The notes beneath the pieces were generated by a model, which was not told where the DNA came from, made no database searches, and worked only from the letters and a program-made list of their open reading frames with translations. Source: Ferirhizobium litorale (lineage in GTDB: Bacteria; Pseudomonadota; Alphaproteobacteria; Rhizobiales; Rhizobiaceae). From it: a stretch of 64,000 nt of DNA. A program made the translations under genes and the position numbers. This document shows positions 16,656 through 25,857 of the stretch, one piece after another (positions within the stretch are counted from its first letter, which is position 1; each line of letters starts with the position of its first letter). The stretch is taken from the NCBI GenBank assembly GCA_030028905.1, contig JALDYZ010000006.1, positions 186,001 to 250,000 of the forward strand, in the 5' to 3' direction.

Positions 16656-16972
16656 CTCGCGCCACTGTTTTGTATTTCTTCAATCCGTTCGAGTCACCAC
16701 TGCTTGACGCAGTGCTCCATAAGATTCGGACCGCCAAGCGAGCCTTTGCGGATAGCGTTTGTGATGGAATTCGAAACGCAGAGAGAAGTGTTTTCGGATC
16801 ACAAATGGACCCGCCGAGGCGATAAATTTTCCAGAGAACTCATGCGCTCAATGGCAAGGCGATCCACACAGGTCGCTAATTCTTGTTCAAATGGCAGCAT
16901 TCTTTGCCTGCTGACCCAGACCCAGATTGATTCCGCAGTCCCGTCCAAATCAATAAAATGACTGATGGTGTG
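16656..16972. other. 317-base stretch without a supportable gene
   Basis: Downstream of the cupin remnant and flanking the 3' end of tRNA-Lys. It is more AT-rich than its surroundings, especially 16920-16972. No integrase fragment and no repeat of the tRNA 3' end were found within it. Confidence 0.4.
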
Positions 16973-17048
16973 TGGTGAGCGCGCAGGGATTCGAACCCTG
17001 GACCTACTGATTAAAAGTCAGTTGCTCTACCGGCTGAGCTACGCGCTC
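16973..17048 (-). tRNA. tRNA-Lys (anticodon TTT)
   Basis: A 76-base cloverleaf including an encoded CCA. The acceptor stem GAGCGCG pairs fully with CGCGCTC, with A as discriminator. The D-arm contains AGCTCAGCCGGTAGAGC, the anticodon loop is CTTTTAA in the stem CTGA/TCAG, and the T-arm is CCAGGGTTCGAACCCTG. Minus strand, with the 5' end at 17048. tRNA 3' ends are frequent integration sites, and the gene-poor side of this locus faces the 3' end. Confidence 0.97.
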
Positions 17049-17235
17049 CCGACGGTGGGTTGAACCCCGGCTGGAAGTGCGCGGAACATATGCATGAGGC
17101 CTTGCCGGGTCAACCCAAAAAATGCGCCTGAAATGGCCGCTTCCATGCTTTTGTTGGTCGCACGCGAAAAGGTGATTGGCATCGCGTCCGATCCTTGGCT
17201 AGAAGGCCGACATACCAAAGGGTCTGGAGCTTTAC

Positions 17236-17985
17236 TTGTCGATCGCCGATATCTCGCTGCTCAGCGCCTTGCTTGCCGGCGCGCTGTCCTTCCTTTCGCC
17301 CTGCGTCCTGCCGCTGGTGCCCCCCTACCTCTGTTACATGGCCGGCATTTCCGTCGAGCAGTTTCGTGGCGACAACAGGGCGGATACGTTGGCCGGGACG
17401 AAAAGGGCGGTGCTGCTGGCTGCGCTGTTCTTCACGCTCGGATTCGCGACCGTTTTCGTTGCGCTCGGGGCAGGAGCATCGACGATCGGCACGTTGCTTC
17501 GCCAGCATCTCGACGTACTCGCCAAGATCGGCGGGCTGATCATCATCGTCATGGGACTGAATTTTCTCGGGGTGTTCCGCATCGGACTTCTGGCCCGTGA
17601 AGCGCGGTTCCAGGGTAGCGGCAAGCCGGCCACATTGTCTGGCGCCTACGTTATGGGTCTTGCCTTCGCCTTCGGCTGGACGCCCTGCATCGGCCCGGTG
17701 CTCGGCGCGATTCTCGGCGTGGCAGCGGCGCGCGACACGGTCGGGGACGGCGCCCTGTTGCTGGCGGTCTATTCGCTGGGGCTGGCCGTGCCGTTCTGGA
17801 TCGCCGCGACGTTCTCCGGCGCATTCATGCGCTTCCTGTCGCGCTTCCGCCGCCATCTCGGCTTCGTCGAAAAGGCCATGGGCGGGCTTCTGGTGGTGAC
17901 CGGCCTGGCGTTCATCTTCGGCTATGTCAGCGACATGGCCATCTGGTTCCAGCAGACCTTTCCAATCCTGATGCAAATCGGCTAA
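17236..17985 (+). CDS. ccdA: Cytochrome c biogenesis protein CcdA
   Basis: 249 residues with six membrane segments. The two redox cysteines of the family lie in helix 1 (SFLSPCVLPLVPPY) and helix 4 (FGWTPCIGPVLGA). CcdA passes electrons from cytoplasmic thioredoxin across the membrane to periplasmic thiol-disulfide proteins for cytochrome c maturation. Start is TTG at 17236 with GGAG 6 bases upstream; the MSIADISLLSALLAG start fits the family length. It is the first gene after tRNA-Lys and appears monocistronic, with 139 bases to the next gene. Confidence 0.92.
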   Translation: MSIADISLLSALLAGALSFLSPCVLPLVPPYLCYMAGISVEQFRGDNRADTLAGTKRAVLLAALFFTLGFATVFVALGAGASTIGTLLRQHLDVLAKIGGLIIIVMGLNFLGVFRIGLLAREARFQGSGKPATLSGAYVMGLAFAFGWTPCIGPVLGAILGVAAARDTVGDGALLLAVYSLGLAVPFWIAATFSGAFMRFLSRFRRHLGFVEKAMGGLLVVTGLAFIFGYVSDMAIWFQQTFPILMQIG

Positions 17986-18124
17986 GTCTGGCGCCGGTCG
18001 GTCGTCCTTCCGTATTGGCGGTTTCGGGAAACTGCGCCGTCGGTCCTTCACGGCCGGCAGAGATTCCTTGCGTTTGGTGCAACTCCATCCGAGAGCCTGC
18101 GCCGACCGGATCCGGGAAGGACCG

Positions 18125-19087
18125 ATGGCTGATATATTCGGATTGCTGCTGCCCTTCTTCGGGTTGATCCTCATCGGTTTCGTCGCGGCGAAAATCACGC
18201 GTCAGCCGGCCGAGGCGCTCGGATGGCTCAACACCTTCATCGTCTATGCCGCCCTGCCGGCGCTATTCTTCAAACTGGTGTCGCGCACGCCGATAGAGCA
18301 GCTCACGCGCGTCGATTTCATCGCGGCCGACCTCGCCGCCACCTATGGCGTATTCGTTCTGATCTTCGCGATCGGCTATTTCGTGCGCCGCAACACGCTG
18401 GCCGATTGTACGATACAGGGGTTTGCCGGCGCCTACGGCAATATCGGATACATGGGTCCGGGACTCGCTCTTCTGGTGCTCGGCGATGCCGCAGCCGTTC
18501 CCGTCGCCCTGATCGTCTGTTTCGAAAATGCGCTGCACTTCGTCGTTGCACCGACGATGATGGCTATTGCCGGAGGAGACAAGCGGAGCATAGGGCGGCT
18601 CGCCTTTGACGTCTTCAGGAAGGTGATTTTCCATCCGTTCATCGTTTCCACCGCCCTCGGCTTTGCCGTGGCCGCGCTGGCGATCGACACTCCGCTCGTG
18701 TTGCAAAGACTGGTGGACTATCTGGCACAGGCGGCAGCGCCTTGTGCGCTCTTTGCCATGGGCGTGACGCTGGCGCTCCGGCCGCTGAAACGCATCCCTG
18801 TAGAAATTGGCTACATCGTTCCCGCCAAGCTGCTTTTACACCCGCTGGTGGTCTATCTCGTCCTCGCGGGCATCGGCAATTTCGAGCCGGTATGGATCTA
18901 TTCGGCCGTGCTGCTGGCGTCGCTGCCGACGGCCACGAACGTGTTCGTGCTCGGCCAGCTCTACGGCGTCTGGCAGGAAAGGGCGTCGGCGACCATCCTC
19001 GTGACCACGCTGCTGTCGGTCGCGAGCGTGTCGCTGGTTCTCTACGTGGTCAAATCAGGAGCCCTGCCGGCGAACCTTTTCCCGTAG
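18125..19087 (+). CDS. AEC-family (auxin efflux carrier type) transporter
   Basis: 320 residues from the ATG at 18125, with about ten membrane helices in two halves (first half ending FVLIFAIGYFVRR, second half from FRKVIFHPFIV). The family motif GYMGPGLALLVLG corresponds to the conserved crossing helix region. Bacterial members export or take up small organic acids such as malonate or malate, or amino acid derivatives, but the substrate is not deducible. A longer in-frame start at 18068 adds residues that do not look membranous. The 3' end overlaps the convergent hydroxylase gene by 33 bases. Confidence 0.85.
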   Translation: MADIFGLLLPFFGLILIGFVAAKITRQPAEALGWLNTFIVYAALPALFFKLVSRTPIEQLTRVDFIAADLAATYGVFVLIFAIGYFVRRNTLADCTIQGFAGAYGNIGYMGPGLALLVLGDAAAVPVALIVCFENALHFVVAPTMMAIAGGDKRSIGRLAFDVFRKVIFHPFIVSTALGFAVAALAIDTPLVLQRLVDYLAQAAAPCALFAMGVTLALRPLKRIPVEIGYIVPAKLLLHPLVVYLVLAGIGNFEPVWIYSAVLLASLPTATNVFVLGQLYGVWQERASATILVTTLLSVASVSLVLYVVKSGALPANLFP

Positions 19088-20278
19088 TCCCTCGGGGATC
19101 GATTTCAGGCCGCCGCCCGGCTCGATGCCTTCGTGCATGACGAGACTGCGAAGCGGCGACAGGCTGGACAGCAGATGCAGTCCGGCGGCGCGCAGCATCT
19201 GTACCGGGATCAGGTTCGACAATAGCGACCGGTTGAGGAGATCGACGCTGGCGGTACGTGTCATGACATCGGCGCGGCGGCGGCGATCGAACGAATCGCC
19301 TGCTGTACGCGAGATCGGCACGCCCGGATTGGCCGAGAGGATCTCGGTCAGCACGATGATGTCACGCAGGCTGAGGTTGAGACCCTGGGCGCCGATCGGC
19401 GGAAAGGCATGGGCAGCCTCGCCGACAAGCGCCACCCGCCCGGCGCCGAAGCGGCTCGCCACCATGCCGGAAAGCGGCCATGTCTGCGGCCCGGCATCGA
19501 CCGAGACCTTGCCGAGCATGGACTGCATGCGTGTCTCGACCATGCGGCTGATGTCCTCCAGCGGCAGTTCCGCCATGCGAGCGGCGTTTTCCGGCTTCTG
19601 AACCCATACGAGGCTGGAACGGTCGCCCGGAAGCGGCACCTGCGTGAACGGGCCCGTTTCCGTATGGATCTCGGTGGAGATGTCGTGATGCGGAATGCTG
19701 TGCGAAAAATTCAGCACCAGGGCAGTCTGCGGGTACGACCAGGTCCGGACGGTGATGCCGGCGCTTTCGCGCACCATCGACCTGCGGCCGTCGGCGCCGA
19801 CAACGAAGGATGCTTCCAGCGCTGCGCCGTTCTGTAGCCTTATGGACCCACCTTCCTCGGAGATGGCGATCGAATCGGCGTTGCCGGCGACGACGGTGAT
19901 CCGGTCTTCCCCTGCGATCATGTCCTCGAGGACGCCGATCAGGGCTTCATTGGGAAAATTGTGGCCGAACGCCTCCAGCCCGAGTTCGGCCGAGCGGAAG
20001 GCGACCGTCGGTGCGCGCAACAGGCGGCTCGTGCCGTCGATGATCTGCATGGTCGAGAGAGCCGCCGCGGACGGGCGCATCTTTTCCCAGACGCCGAGGC
20101 TATCCAGGAAGCGGATCGACTGATCCATCAGTGCCGTCGTGCGCCTGTCCTTGCGCGCCGGCCCCGCTATCAGGACGACGCTCCGGCCAGCTTTGGCCAG
20201 CGACAGCGCCGTGATCATGCCGGCCATTCCGCCGCCGATTATCGCGATCTCGTATTTTTCCATGCTGCCATTCCACAT
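19055..20278 (-). CDS. UbiH/UbiF-family FAD-dependent hydroxylase
   Basis: 407 residues, or 402 if the second methionine (20263, MEKYEIAIIGGG) is the real start. The N-terminal FAD dinucleotide fold GGGMAGMITALSLA, the DG motif VVGADGRRSMVRE and the second FAD motif RVALVGEAAHAFPPIGAQG mark a class A flavoprotein monooxygenase of the ubiquinone-hydroxylase family. It probably hydroxylates the benzoquinone ring in ubiquinone synthesis, but related enzymes act on other aromatic rings. No other ubi gene is near. It overlaps the transporter gene by 33 bases tail to tail. Confidence 0.88.
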   Translation of the reverse strand: MWNGSMEKYEIAIIGGGMAGMITALSLAKAGRSVVLIAGPARKDRRTTALMDQSIRFLDSLGVWEKMRPSAAALSTMQIIDGTSRLLRAPTVAFRSAELGLEAFGHNFPNEALIGVLEDMIAGEDRITVVAGNADSIAISEEGGSIRLQNGAALEASFVVGADGRRSMVRESAGITVRTWSYPQTALVLNFSHSIPHHDISTEIHTETGPFTQVPLPGDRSSLVWVQKPENAARMAELPLEDISRMVETRMQSMLGKVSVDAGPQTWPLSGMVASRFGAGRVALVGEAAHAFPPIGAQGLNLSLRDIIVLTEILSANPGVPISRTAGDSFDRRRRADVMTRTASVDLLNRSLLSNLIPVQMLRAAGLHLLSSLSPLRSLVMHEGIEPGGGLKSIPEGLREKVRRQGS

Positions 20279-20477
20279 TGCACTTCATTGATCTACTTCT
20301 TTGATCTGTTGAAATCCATGGGATCGAATGGCGCAGATGGTGAATTTGTTGCGCCGCGCGTCTACGGTGCCGCCGTCGGGACCAGAATTGTCCGTCAGGC
20401 GGGTTTGATGGGTGCATATTGGCGACGATCGTTTCCACCGATAAAAGCGATAGTCATATTGAACGGATTCGGGGAAC

Positions 20478-21206
20478 ATGAAGATCTTCAACTACAAGAG
20501 GGTGCCGTATGCGGAAATGCGGGCCTTTTCGGTCCACATCCTCACCGCGTCCGGATCGTTCCTGGCATTCCTGGGGGTGGTGGCCGCTGCCGAGCACCGC
20601 TTTGTGGACATGTTCTGGTGGCTGGGGCTGGCGCTGCTGGTCGACGGCATCGACGGGCCGATTGCGCGCAAGGTCAAGGTCAAGGAAGTGCTGCCGAACT
20701 GGTCCGGCGATACGCTCGACAATATCATCGACTACGTGACCTACGTGCTTTTGCCGGCCTTTGCGCTCTACCAGAGCGGCATGATCGGCGAGCCCTGGTC
20801 CTTCGTCGCCGCCGGCATGATCGTCGTGTCGAGCGCTATCTACTACGCCGACATGGGGATGAAGACCGAGGAGTACTTCTTCTCCGGCTTTCCGGTGGTG
20901 TGGAACATGATCGTCTTCACGCTGTTCGTGACGCATGCAAGTGCCAACGTCGCGCTCGCCGTAGTCATGGTCTCCGTCTTTCTAACCTTCCTGCCGATCA
21001 ACTTCCTGCACCCCGTGCGCGTCCAGCGCTTGCGTCCGCTCAATCTGGCGGTTTTCCTGCTCTGGTCGGTTCTCGGCTGCGCCGCGTTGCTGATGCACTT
21101 CGACACGCCGGCCTGGATCAACATTCCCTTCGTACTGAGCGGCATCTACCTCTACTGCGTCGGTGCCGTGATGCAGTTCTTTCCGTCCCTTGGGCGCACA
21201 GAATAG
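20478..21206 (+). CDS. pcs: Phosphatidylcholine synthase
   Basis: 242 residues with about seven membrane helices. The CDP-alcohol phosphotransferase motif is seen as DGIDGPIAR followed by SGDTLDNIID, giving DG-x2-AR...G-x3-D-x3-D with the wider spacing of bacterial Pcs. The enzyme joins choline directly to CDP-diacylglycerol, making phosphatidylcholine, a lipid important in rhizobia-host interaction. The gene is 199 bases from the divergent hydroxylase gene and 12 bases before a quinone oxidoreductase gene, with which it is probably co-transcribed. Confidence 0.95.
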   Translation: MKIFNYKRVPYAEMRAFSVHILTASGSFLAFLGVVAAAEHRFVDMFWWLGLALLVDGIDGPIARKVKVKEVLPNWSGDTLDNIIDYVTYVLLPAFALYQSGMIGEPWSFVAAGMIVVSSAIYYADMGMKTEEYFFSGFPVVWNMIVFTLFVTHASANVALAVVMVSVFLTFLPINFLHPVRVQRLRPLNLAVFLLWSVLGCAALLMHFDTPAWINIPFVLSGIYLYCVGAVMQFFPSLGRTE

Positions 21207-21218
21207 GAGATCGTTGCG

Positions 21219-22196
21219 ATGACCACCACCAAGGCGATTGTCGTCCGTGAACTCGGTGGACCCGAGGTGCTGAAGATCGGGGAGGTCGAGATTGCACCGC
21301 CCGGTCCGGGGGAGGTGCAGATCCGTCATGCCGCGATCGGTCTGAACTTCATCGACGTCTATTTCCGCACGGGTCTCTACAAGACGAACCTGCCATTTGT
21401 GCCGGGCAAGGAAGCGGCCGGGACCGTCATTGCGGTTGGGCCGGGCGTCACCGACTTTGTCGTCGGCGACCGTGTCGCGTATGCCGGTAGCGATGGCGCC
21501 TACTGCGTCGAGCGCAACGTCGAGACGCGCCATCTGGTCAAGGTACCGGACGCCATCGGCCTCGACACCGCGGCCGCGATGATGTTGAAGGGCATGACGG
21601 CGGAGTACCTGCTCAATCGCACCTATAAGGTCGGTCCAGGGACAACGATTCTGTTCCATGCCGCGGCCGGTGGCGTGGGGCTTATTGCCGGCCAGTGGGC
21701 CAAGGCTCTCGGCGCTACTGTGATCGGCACCGCAGGCTCGCCCGAAAAGGTGGCGCTGGCGCTTGCCCACGGTTATGACCACGTCATCAACTACCGTGAA
21801 GAGAGCTTTGTCGAACGGATAAAGGAATTGACCGGGGGCAAGGGCGTGGATGTGGTCTATGATTCCGTCGGTCGTGATACGTTTCCTCATTCGCTCGACT
21901 GCCTGAAGACCCGTGGCATGTGGGTCAGCTTTGGTCAGTCGTCAGGCGCGATCGAACCGTTCAACATGGCGATCCTTGCCCAGAAGGGCTCGCTCTTTGC
22001 TACACGACCGACACTCTTCAACTACATTGCTACGCCCGCGGAACTTGCGGCCTGTGCAAACTCGTTGTTTGATGTTGTGCAAAGCAGCAAAGTGCGTATC
22101 AATATCCACCAGACATACCCGTTGGCGGAGGCTGCACGCGCCCATGCCGATCTGGAGGCAAGAAAAACAAGCGGAACAACATTGCTGATCCCCTGA
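21219..22196 (+). CDS. qor: NADPH:quinone oxidoreductase (zeta-crystallin family)
   Basis: 325 residues, medium-chain dehydrogenase/reductase without structural zinc. Family features: GLNFIDVYFRTGLY near residue 42, the catalytic-domain segment PGKEAAGTVIAVG, and the NADPH fold HAAAGGVGLIAGQWAKALGA. It catalyses one-electron quinone reduction or alkenal reduction. An AGGAGA ribosome site lies before the ATG. Its position between pcs and the nucleoside ABC genes (49-base gap) is probably incidental. The name is by family; the natural substrate is not shown by sequence. Confidence 0.88.
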   Translation: MTTTKAIVVRELGGPEVLKIGEVEIAPPGPGEVQIRHAAIGLNFIDVYFRTGLYKTNLPFVPGKEAAGTVIAVGPGVTDFVVGDRVAYAGSDGAYCVERNVETRHLVKVPDAIGLDTAAAMMLKGMTAEYLLNRTYKVGPGTTILFHAAAGGVGLIAGQWAKALGATVIGTAGSPEKVALALAHGYDHVINYREESFVERIKELTGGKGVDVVYDSVGRDTFPHSLDCLKTRGMWVSFGQSSGAIEPFNMAILAQKGSLFATRPTLFNYIATPAELAACANSLFDVVQSSKVRINIHQTYPLAEAARAHADLEARKTSGTTLLIP

Positions 22197-22245
22197 AAAG
22201 ATCTGGAAAAGGCGCGGGATCACAATTGGAACATGAGGGGATCCT

Positions 22246-23820
22246 GTGACGGAAAATGAAGTCCCGCGAGCCGACTCGTTGTTGGCGGTTCGCGGCCTGA
22301 CAAAGCGCTTCGGCACTTTTGTCGCCTGCAATGGGATCGACCTGGGTATAGGGGCCGGCGAGATCCACGCGCTACTGGGGGAAAATGGCGCCGGCAAGTC
22401 GACACTCGTGAAAATGCTGTTCGGTGTCCTGGCACCGAGCGATGGAGAGATATTGTGGAAGGGAACGCCGGTTGCAATCGGCTCTCCCGGAGCTGCAAGA
22501 AAGCTCGGCATCGGCATGGTGTTCCAGCATTTTTCGTTGTTCGAGGCATTGACCGTCGCAGAGAATATCGCCCTTTCCCTCGACCCTGGGATTTCACTTT
22601 CACGGATCGCCGACGAGGCCGCCGCGCTTTCGCGCGAATATGGGCTTCCGCTTGACCCCAAAGCCCACGTCGCCGACCTGTCGGTCGGAGAGCGCCAGCG
22701 AATCGAGATCGTGCGGGCACTCTTACAAAACCCGAGCCTGATCATCCTCGATGAGCCGACTTCGGTCCTGACTCCCCAGGAGGCCGATCGGCTTTTCGAA
22801 ACGCTGGAGAAGTTGAGGTCAGAAGGCCGCTCGGTGCTCTACATCAGCCACCGTCTGGAAGAAGTGCAGAGGATCTGCGATCGCGCCACCGTGCTGCGTC
22901 ACGGCAAGGTGACGGGTGCATGCGATCCGCGCAAGGAAACCCCGGCTTCGCTCGCCCGCATGATGGTCGGAAGCGATGTCGCGGCCGTAACCCATATCGA
23001 ACGCAGGGACGCAGGCGTCGTCCAACTCGAGGCGGCAAAACTTTCGGTAGCGGCCAGAACACCTTTCGCAGTGGCGCTCAAGGACGTGTCGCTGAAAGTG
23101 CATGCAGGGCAGATCCTGGCGATCGCTGGCGTTGCCGGCAACGGCCAGGGTGAACTCTTCGATGCCCTTTCGGGGGAGTATCCGGTTGCCGACAACGAAT
23201 CGGTACGCATACGCCAGAAGCCGGTCGGACGGCTTGGCATCAACCAGCGCCGCCTGCTCGGTGCCGGCTTCGTGCCGGAGGAACGTCATGGCCATGCCGC
23301 AGTGTCGGGACTGCCGCTCTCCGACAATCTGGTGCTGGCGCGCAGCCAGTCCGATCGCAAGGCCTTTCTTGCCGGCGGATTTCTCGGATTGATCCGGCAT
23401 TCTGCCGTCCTGTCGGCGACGCGGCGCATCTCCGCGGAAATGGACGTACGCAAGAGCGGCGACGACCCGCTGGCCGGATCGCTTTCCGGTGGCAACCTGC
23501 AGAAATTCATCGTCGGGCGTGAGCTCGACCGCCAGCCGGCGGTGCTGGTGGTCAACCAACCGACATGGGGCGTTGATGCCGGCGCCGCAAGCCGTATTCG
23601 TCAGGCTCTGGTGGACCTCGCCCGCAGCGGTTCGGCCGTGCTGGTCATCAGCCAGGACCTCGATGAAATCTTCGAGGTTGCGACCGACATTGCCGTGATC
23701 TCGGAGGGACGCCTGTCAGAGCCCTCTCCGGCGGCGGAAATGACGCGCGAGAAGATCGGTCTGCTCATGGGCGGGCTTACCCACAGGCACGTAGAGGCAG
23801 AATCCGTCCATGCGCATTGA
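22246..23820 (+). CDS. BMP-type nucleoside ABC transporter, ATP-binding protein
   Basis: 524 residues with two fused nucleotide-binding domains, as in sugar and nucleoside importers. The first has GENGAGKSTLVKM, signature LSVGERQRIEIVRA and LIILDEPTSVL; the second lacks a canonical Walker A (GVAGNGQGELF) but has LSGGNLQKFIVGREL, the usual asymmetry of this family. GTG start with GAGGGG upstream. It powers the importer formed with the next two permeases and the BMP binding protein at 25858. The 3' end overlaps the permease gene by 11 bases. Confidence 0.93.
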   Translation: MTENEVPRADSLLAVRGLTKRFGTFVACNGIDLGIGAGEIHALLGENGAGKSTLVKMLFGVLAPSDGEILWKGTPVAIGSPGAARKLGIGMVFQHFSLFEALTVAENIALSLDPGISLSRIADEAAALSREYGLPLDPKAHVADLSVGERQRIEIVRALLQNPSLIILDEPTSVLTPQEADRLFETLEKLRSEGRSVLYISHRLEEVQRICDRATVLRHGKVTGACDPRKETPASLARMMVGSDVAAVTHIERRDAGVVQLEAAKLSVAARTPFAVALKDVSLKVHAGQILAIAGVAGNGQGELFDALSGEYPVADNESVRIRQKPVGRLGINQRRLLGAGFVPEERHGHAAVSGLPLSDNLVLARSQSDRKAFLAGGFLGLIRHSAVLSATRRISAEMDVRKSGDDPLAGSLSGGNLQKFIVGRELDRQPAVLVVNQPTWGVDAGAASRIRQALVDLARSGSAVLVISQDLDEIFEVATDIAVISEGRLSEPSPAAEMTREKIGLLMGGLTHRHVEAESVHAH

Positions 23821-24904
23821 GCTTGAAAAACGGGCCGGCGCTTCGCGGCTCTTTTCCTTCCTGTCGCCATTGCTGGCACTGCTGCTGACCGTCATTTTCG
23901 GCGGCATCATGTTCGCACTGCTCGGCAAGGATCCCATCCACGCGCTCCACAGTTTCTTCATCGAACCGCTGCTCGAAGTCTGGTCGCTGCATGAACTGGC
24001 GATCAAGGCGGGGCCCCTCATCCTCATCGCCGTCGGGCTTTCGGTCTGTTATCGCTCCAACAACTGGAACATTGGCGCCGAGGGTCAATACGTCATGGGG
24101 GCGATCGCCGGCTCGATCCTGCCGGTCGTTTTCTTCGAGTGGAACTCGCCGCTTATCCTGCCGCTGATGCTGATCATGGGCGCGATCGGTGGCGCGCTTT
24201 ATGCCGGCATTCCGGCGCTCCTGAAAGCGCATTTCAATACCAACGAGATCCTTACCAGCCTGATGCTGGTCTATATCGCCCAGTTGTTCCTCGACTGGCT
24301 GGTGCGCGGCGCCTGGCGCAATCCGCAGGGCATGAACTTTCCGGAGACGCGCTCATTCGCGCCGGAAGCGGTGCTGCCGCCGATTATGGAAGCCTCGGGA
24401 CGCGCGCACTGGTCCTTCGTGTTCGCGTTGATCGCCGCGGTGGCCGTCTGGTTCATGATGCACTACACGCTGAAGGGCTTCGAGGTGACGGTACTCGGCC
24501 AGTCGCCAAGGGCAGGGCGGTTCGCCGGCTTCTCGTCGCGCAAGATGATCTGGTTCTCCATGCTACTTTCCGGAGGGCTTGCGGGCTTTGCCGGCATCTC
24601 CGAGGTTTCCGGATCGATCGGCCACCTGCAACCAATCATTTCGCCCGGCTACGGCTTTACCGCCATCATCGTCGCCTTCCTGGGACGGCTCAATCCACTC
24701 GGCATCATCGCCTCGGGCCTGGTGCTTGCGCTGACTTACCTCGGCGGCGAGGCGGCACAACTCTCGATCGGCGTCTCCGACAAGGTGACCCGCGTCTTCC
24801 AGGGGTTGCTGCTGTTCTTCGTGCTCTCCTGCGACACGCTCATCCACTACAAGGTTCGCCTCGTGTTCGATCGCGTCAGGCAAAAGATCGAGGGAGCCGC
24901 GTGA
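23810..24904 (+). CDS. BMP-type nucleoside ABC transporter, permease 1
   Basis: 364 residues with about ten membrane segments. The segment NNWNIGAEGQYVMGAIAGS near residue 83 is the conserved motif of this BPD_transp_2 permease family, and the larger size with an N-terminal extension is typical of the NupP/YufP partner. It overlaps the ATPase gene and shares its last base with the next start (TGATG type junction at 24902-24906). It forms the membrane channel with permease 2. Confidence 0.92.
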   Translation: MRIELEKRAGASRLFSFLSPLLALLLTVIFGGIMFALLGKDPIHALHSFFIEPLLEVWSLHELAIKAGPLILIAVGLSVCYRSNNWNIGAEGQYVMGAIAGSILPVVFFEWNSPLILPLMLIMGAIGGALYAGIPALLKAHFNTNEILTSLMLVYIAQLFLDWLVRGAWRNPQGMNFPETRSFAPEAVLPPIMEASGRAHWSFVFALIAAVAVWFMMHYTLKGFEVTVLGQSPRAGRFAGFSSRKMIWFSMLLSGGLAGFAGISEVSGSIGHLQPIISPGYGFTAIIVAFLGRLNPLGIIASGLVLALTYLGGEAAQLSIGVSDKVTRVFQGLLLFFVLSCDTLIHYKVRLVFDRVRQKIEGAA

Positions 24905-25815
24905 TGCTGGAAGCCATCCTTCTGACGGTCATCACGGCGGCGACGCCACTGGTCATCGCCTCTCTCGGCGAACTGGTTGCAGAGCGCTCCGGCGTGCTGA
25001 ACCTCGGCGTCGAGGGGATGATGATCATGGGCGCCGTGGCCGCCTTCGCGATCACACAGATCAGCGGTTCGCCCTATATGGGCCTGTTGGCCGGCATCGC
25101 CTGCGGCGGCCTGTTTTCGCTGCTGTTCGGCTTCCTGACGCTGACGCTGGTCGCCAACCAGGTGGCGACCGGCCTGTCGCTGACGCTCTTGGGGCTCGGG
25201 GTTTCAGGCATGCTCGGCGAAAGCTTCGTCGGCGTCCCCGGCATCAAGCTGCAGCCGATCGTCATTCCGCTGCTCTCCGACATTCCTTTCCTGGGGCTCC
25301 TGTTCCGGCAGGACATCGCCTTCTATCTGTCGATCGCGCTCGTCGTCGGGGTCAACTGGTTCCTGTTCCGGAGCAGGGCGGGCCTGAAGCTTCGCGCCAT
25401 CGGCGACAACCATGGTTCCGCACACGCCCTTGGTATCGAGGTCATCCGCACCCGCTATCTAGCGGTGCTGTTCGGCGGGGCCTGCGCCGGTCTTGCCGGG
25501 GCGCAGTTGTCGCTGATCTACACGCCGCAATGGGTGGAGAACATGACGGCGGGACGCGGGTGGATCGCGCTGGCGCTGGTCGTCTTCGCGTCATGGCGTC
25601 CGTGGCGCGTGCTCGCCGGAGGCTATCTGTTCGGCGCGGTGTCGATCGGCCAGTTGCATGCCCAGGCCATGGGCCTGGGCATTCCGTCGCAGTTCCTCTC
25701 CGCGCTTCCCTATGCGGCAACCATTATCGTCCTTATAGTCATTTCCCAAAACCGGCGAACGACGCTGATCAACACGCCTGCCTCGCTCGGCAAGCCCTTC
25801 GTGCCGGATCGCTAG
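24904..25815 (+). CDS. BMP-type nucleoside ABC transporter, permease 2
   Basis: 303 residues with about nine membrane helices. The motif [18 protein letters not shown] near residue 27 defines the NupQ/YufQ-like partner. A GTGATG junction couples its translation to permease 1. The longer upstream frame from 24139 overlaps permease 1 entirely and is rejected. The substrate, from family knowledge, is a purine or other nucleoside, not proven here. Confidence 0.92.
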   Translation: MLEAILLTVITAATPLVIASLGELVAERSGVLNLGVEGMMIMGAVAAFAITQISGSPYMGLLAGIACGGLFSLLFGFLTLTLVANQVATGLSLTLLGLGVSGMLGESFVGVPGIKLQPIVIPLLSDIPFLGLLFRQDIAFYLSIALVVGVNWFLFRSRAGLKLRAIGDNHGSAHALGIEVIRTRYLAVLFGGACAGLAGAQLSLIYTPQWVENMTAGRGWIALALVVFASWRPWRVLAGGYLFGAVSIGQLHAQAMGLGIPSQFLSALPYAATIIVLIVISQNRRTTLINTPASLGKPFVPDR

Positions 25816-25857
25816 AACAAAACAAAACTCGAAAACCTACAAACCAAAGGGGTCAAA

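Noticed and set aside
16973-17048. tRNA-Lys as a proven attachment site
   Set aside because: No integrase gene and no repeat of the tRNA 3' end were found; only an island hypothesis remains.
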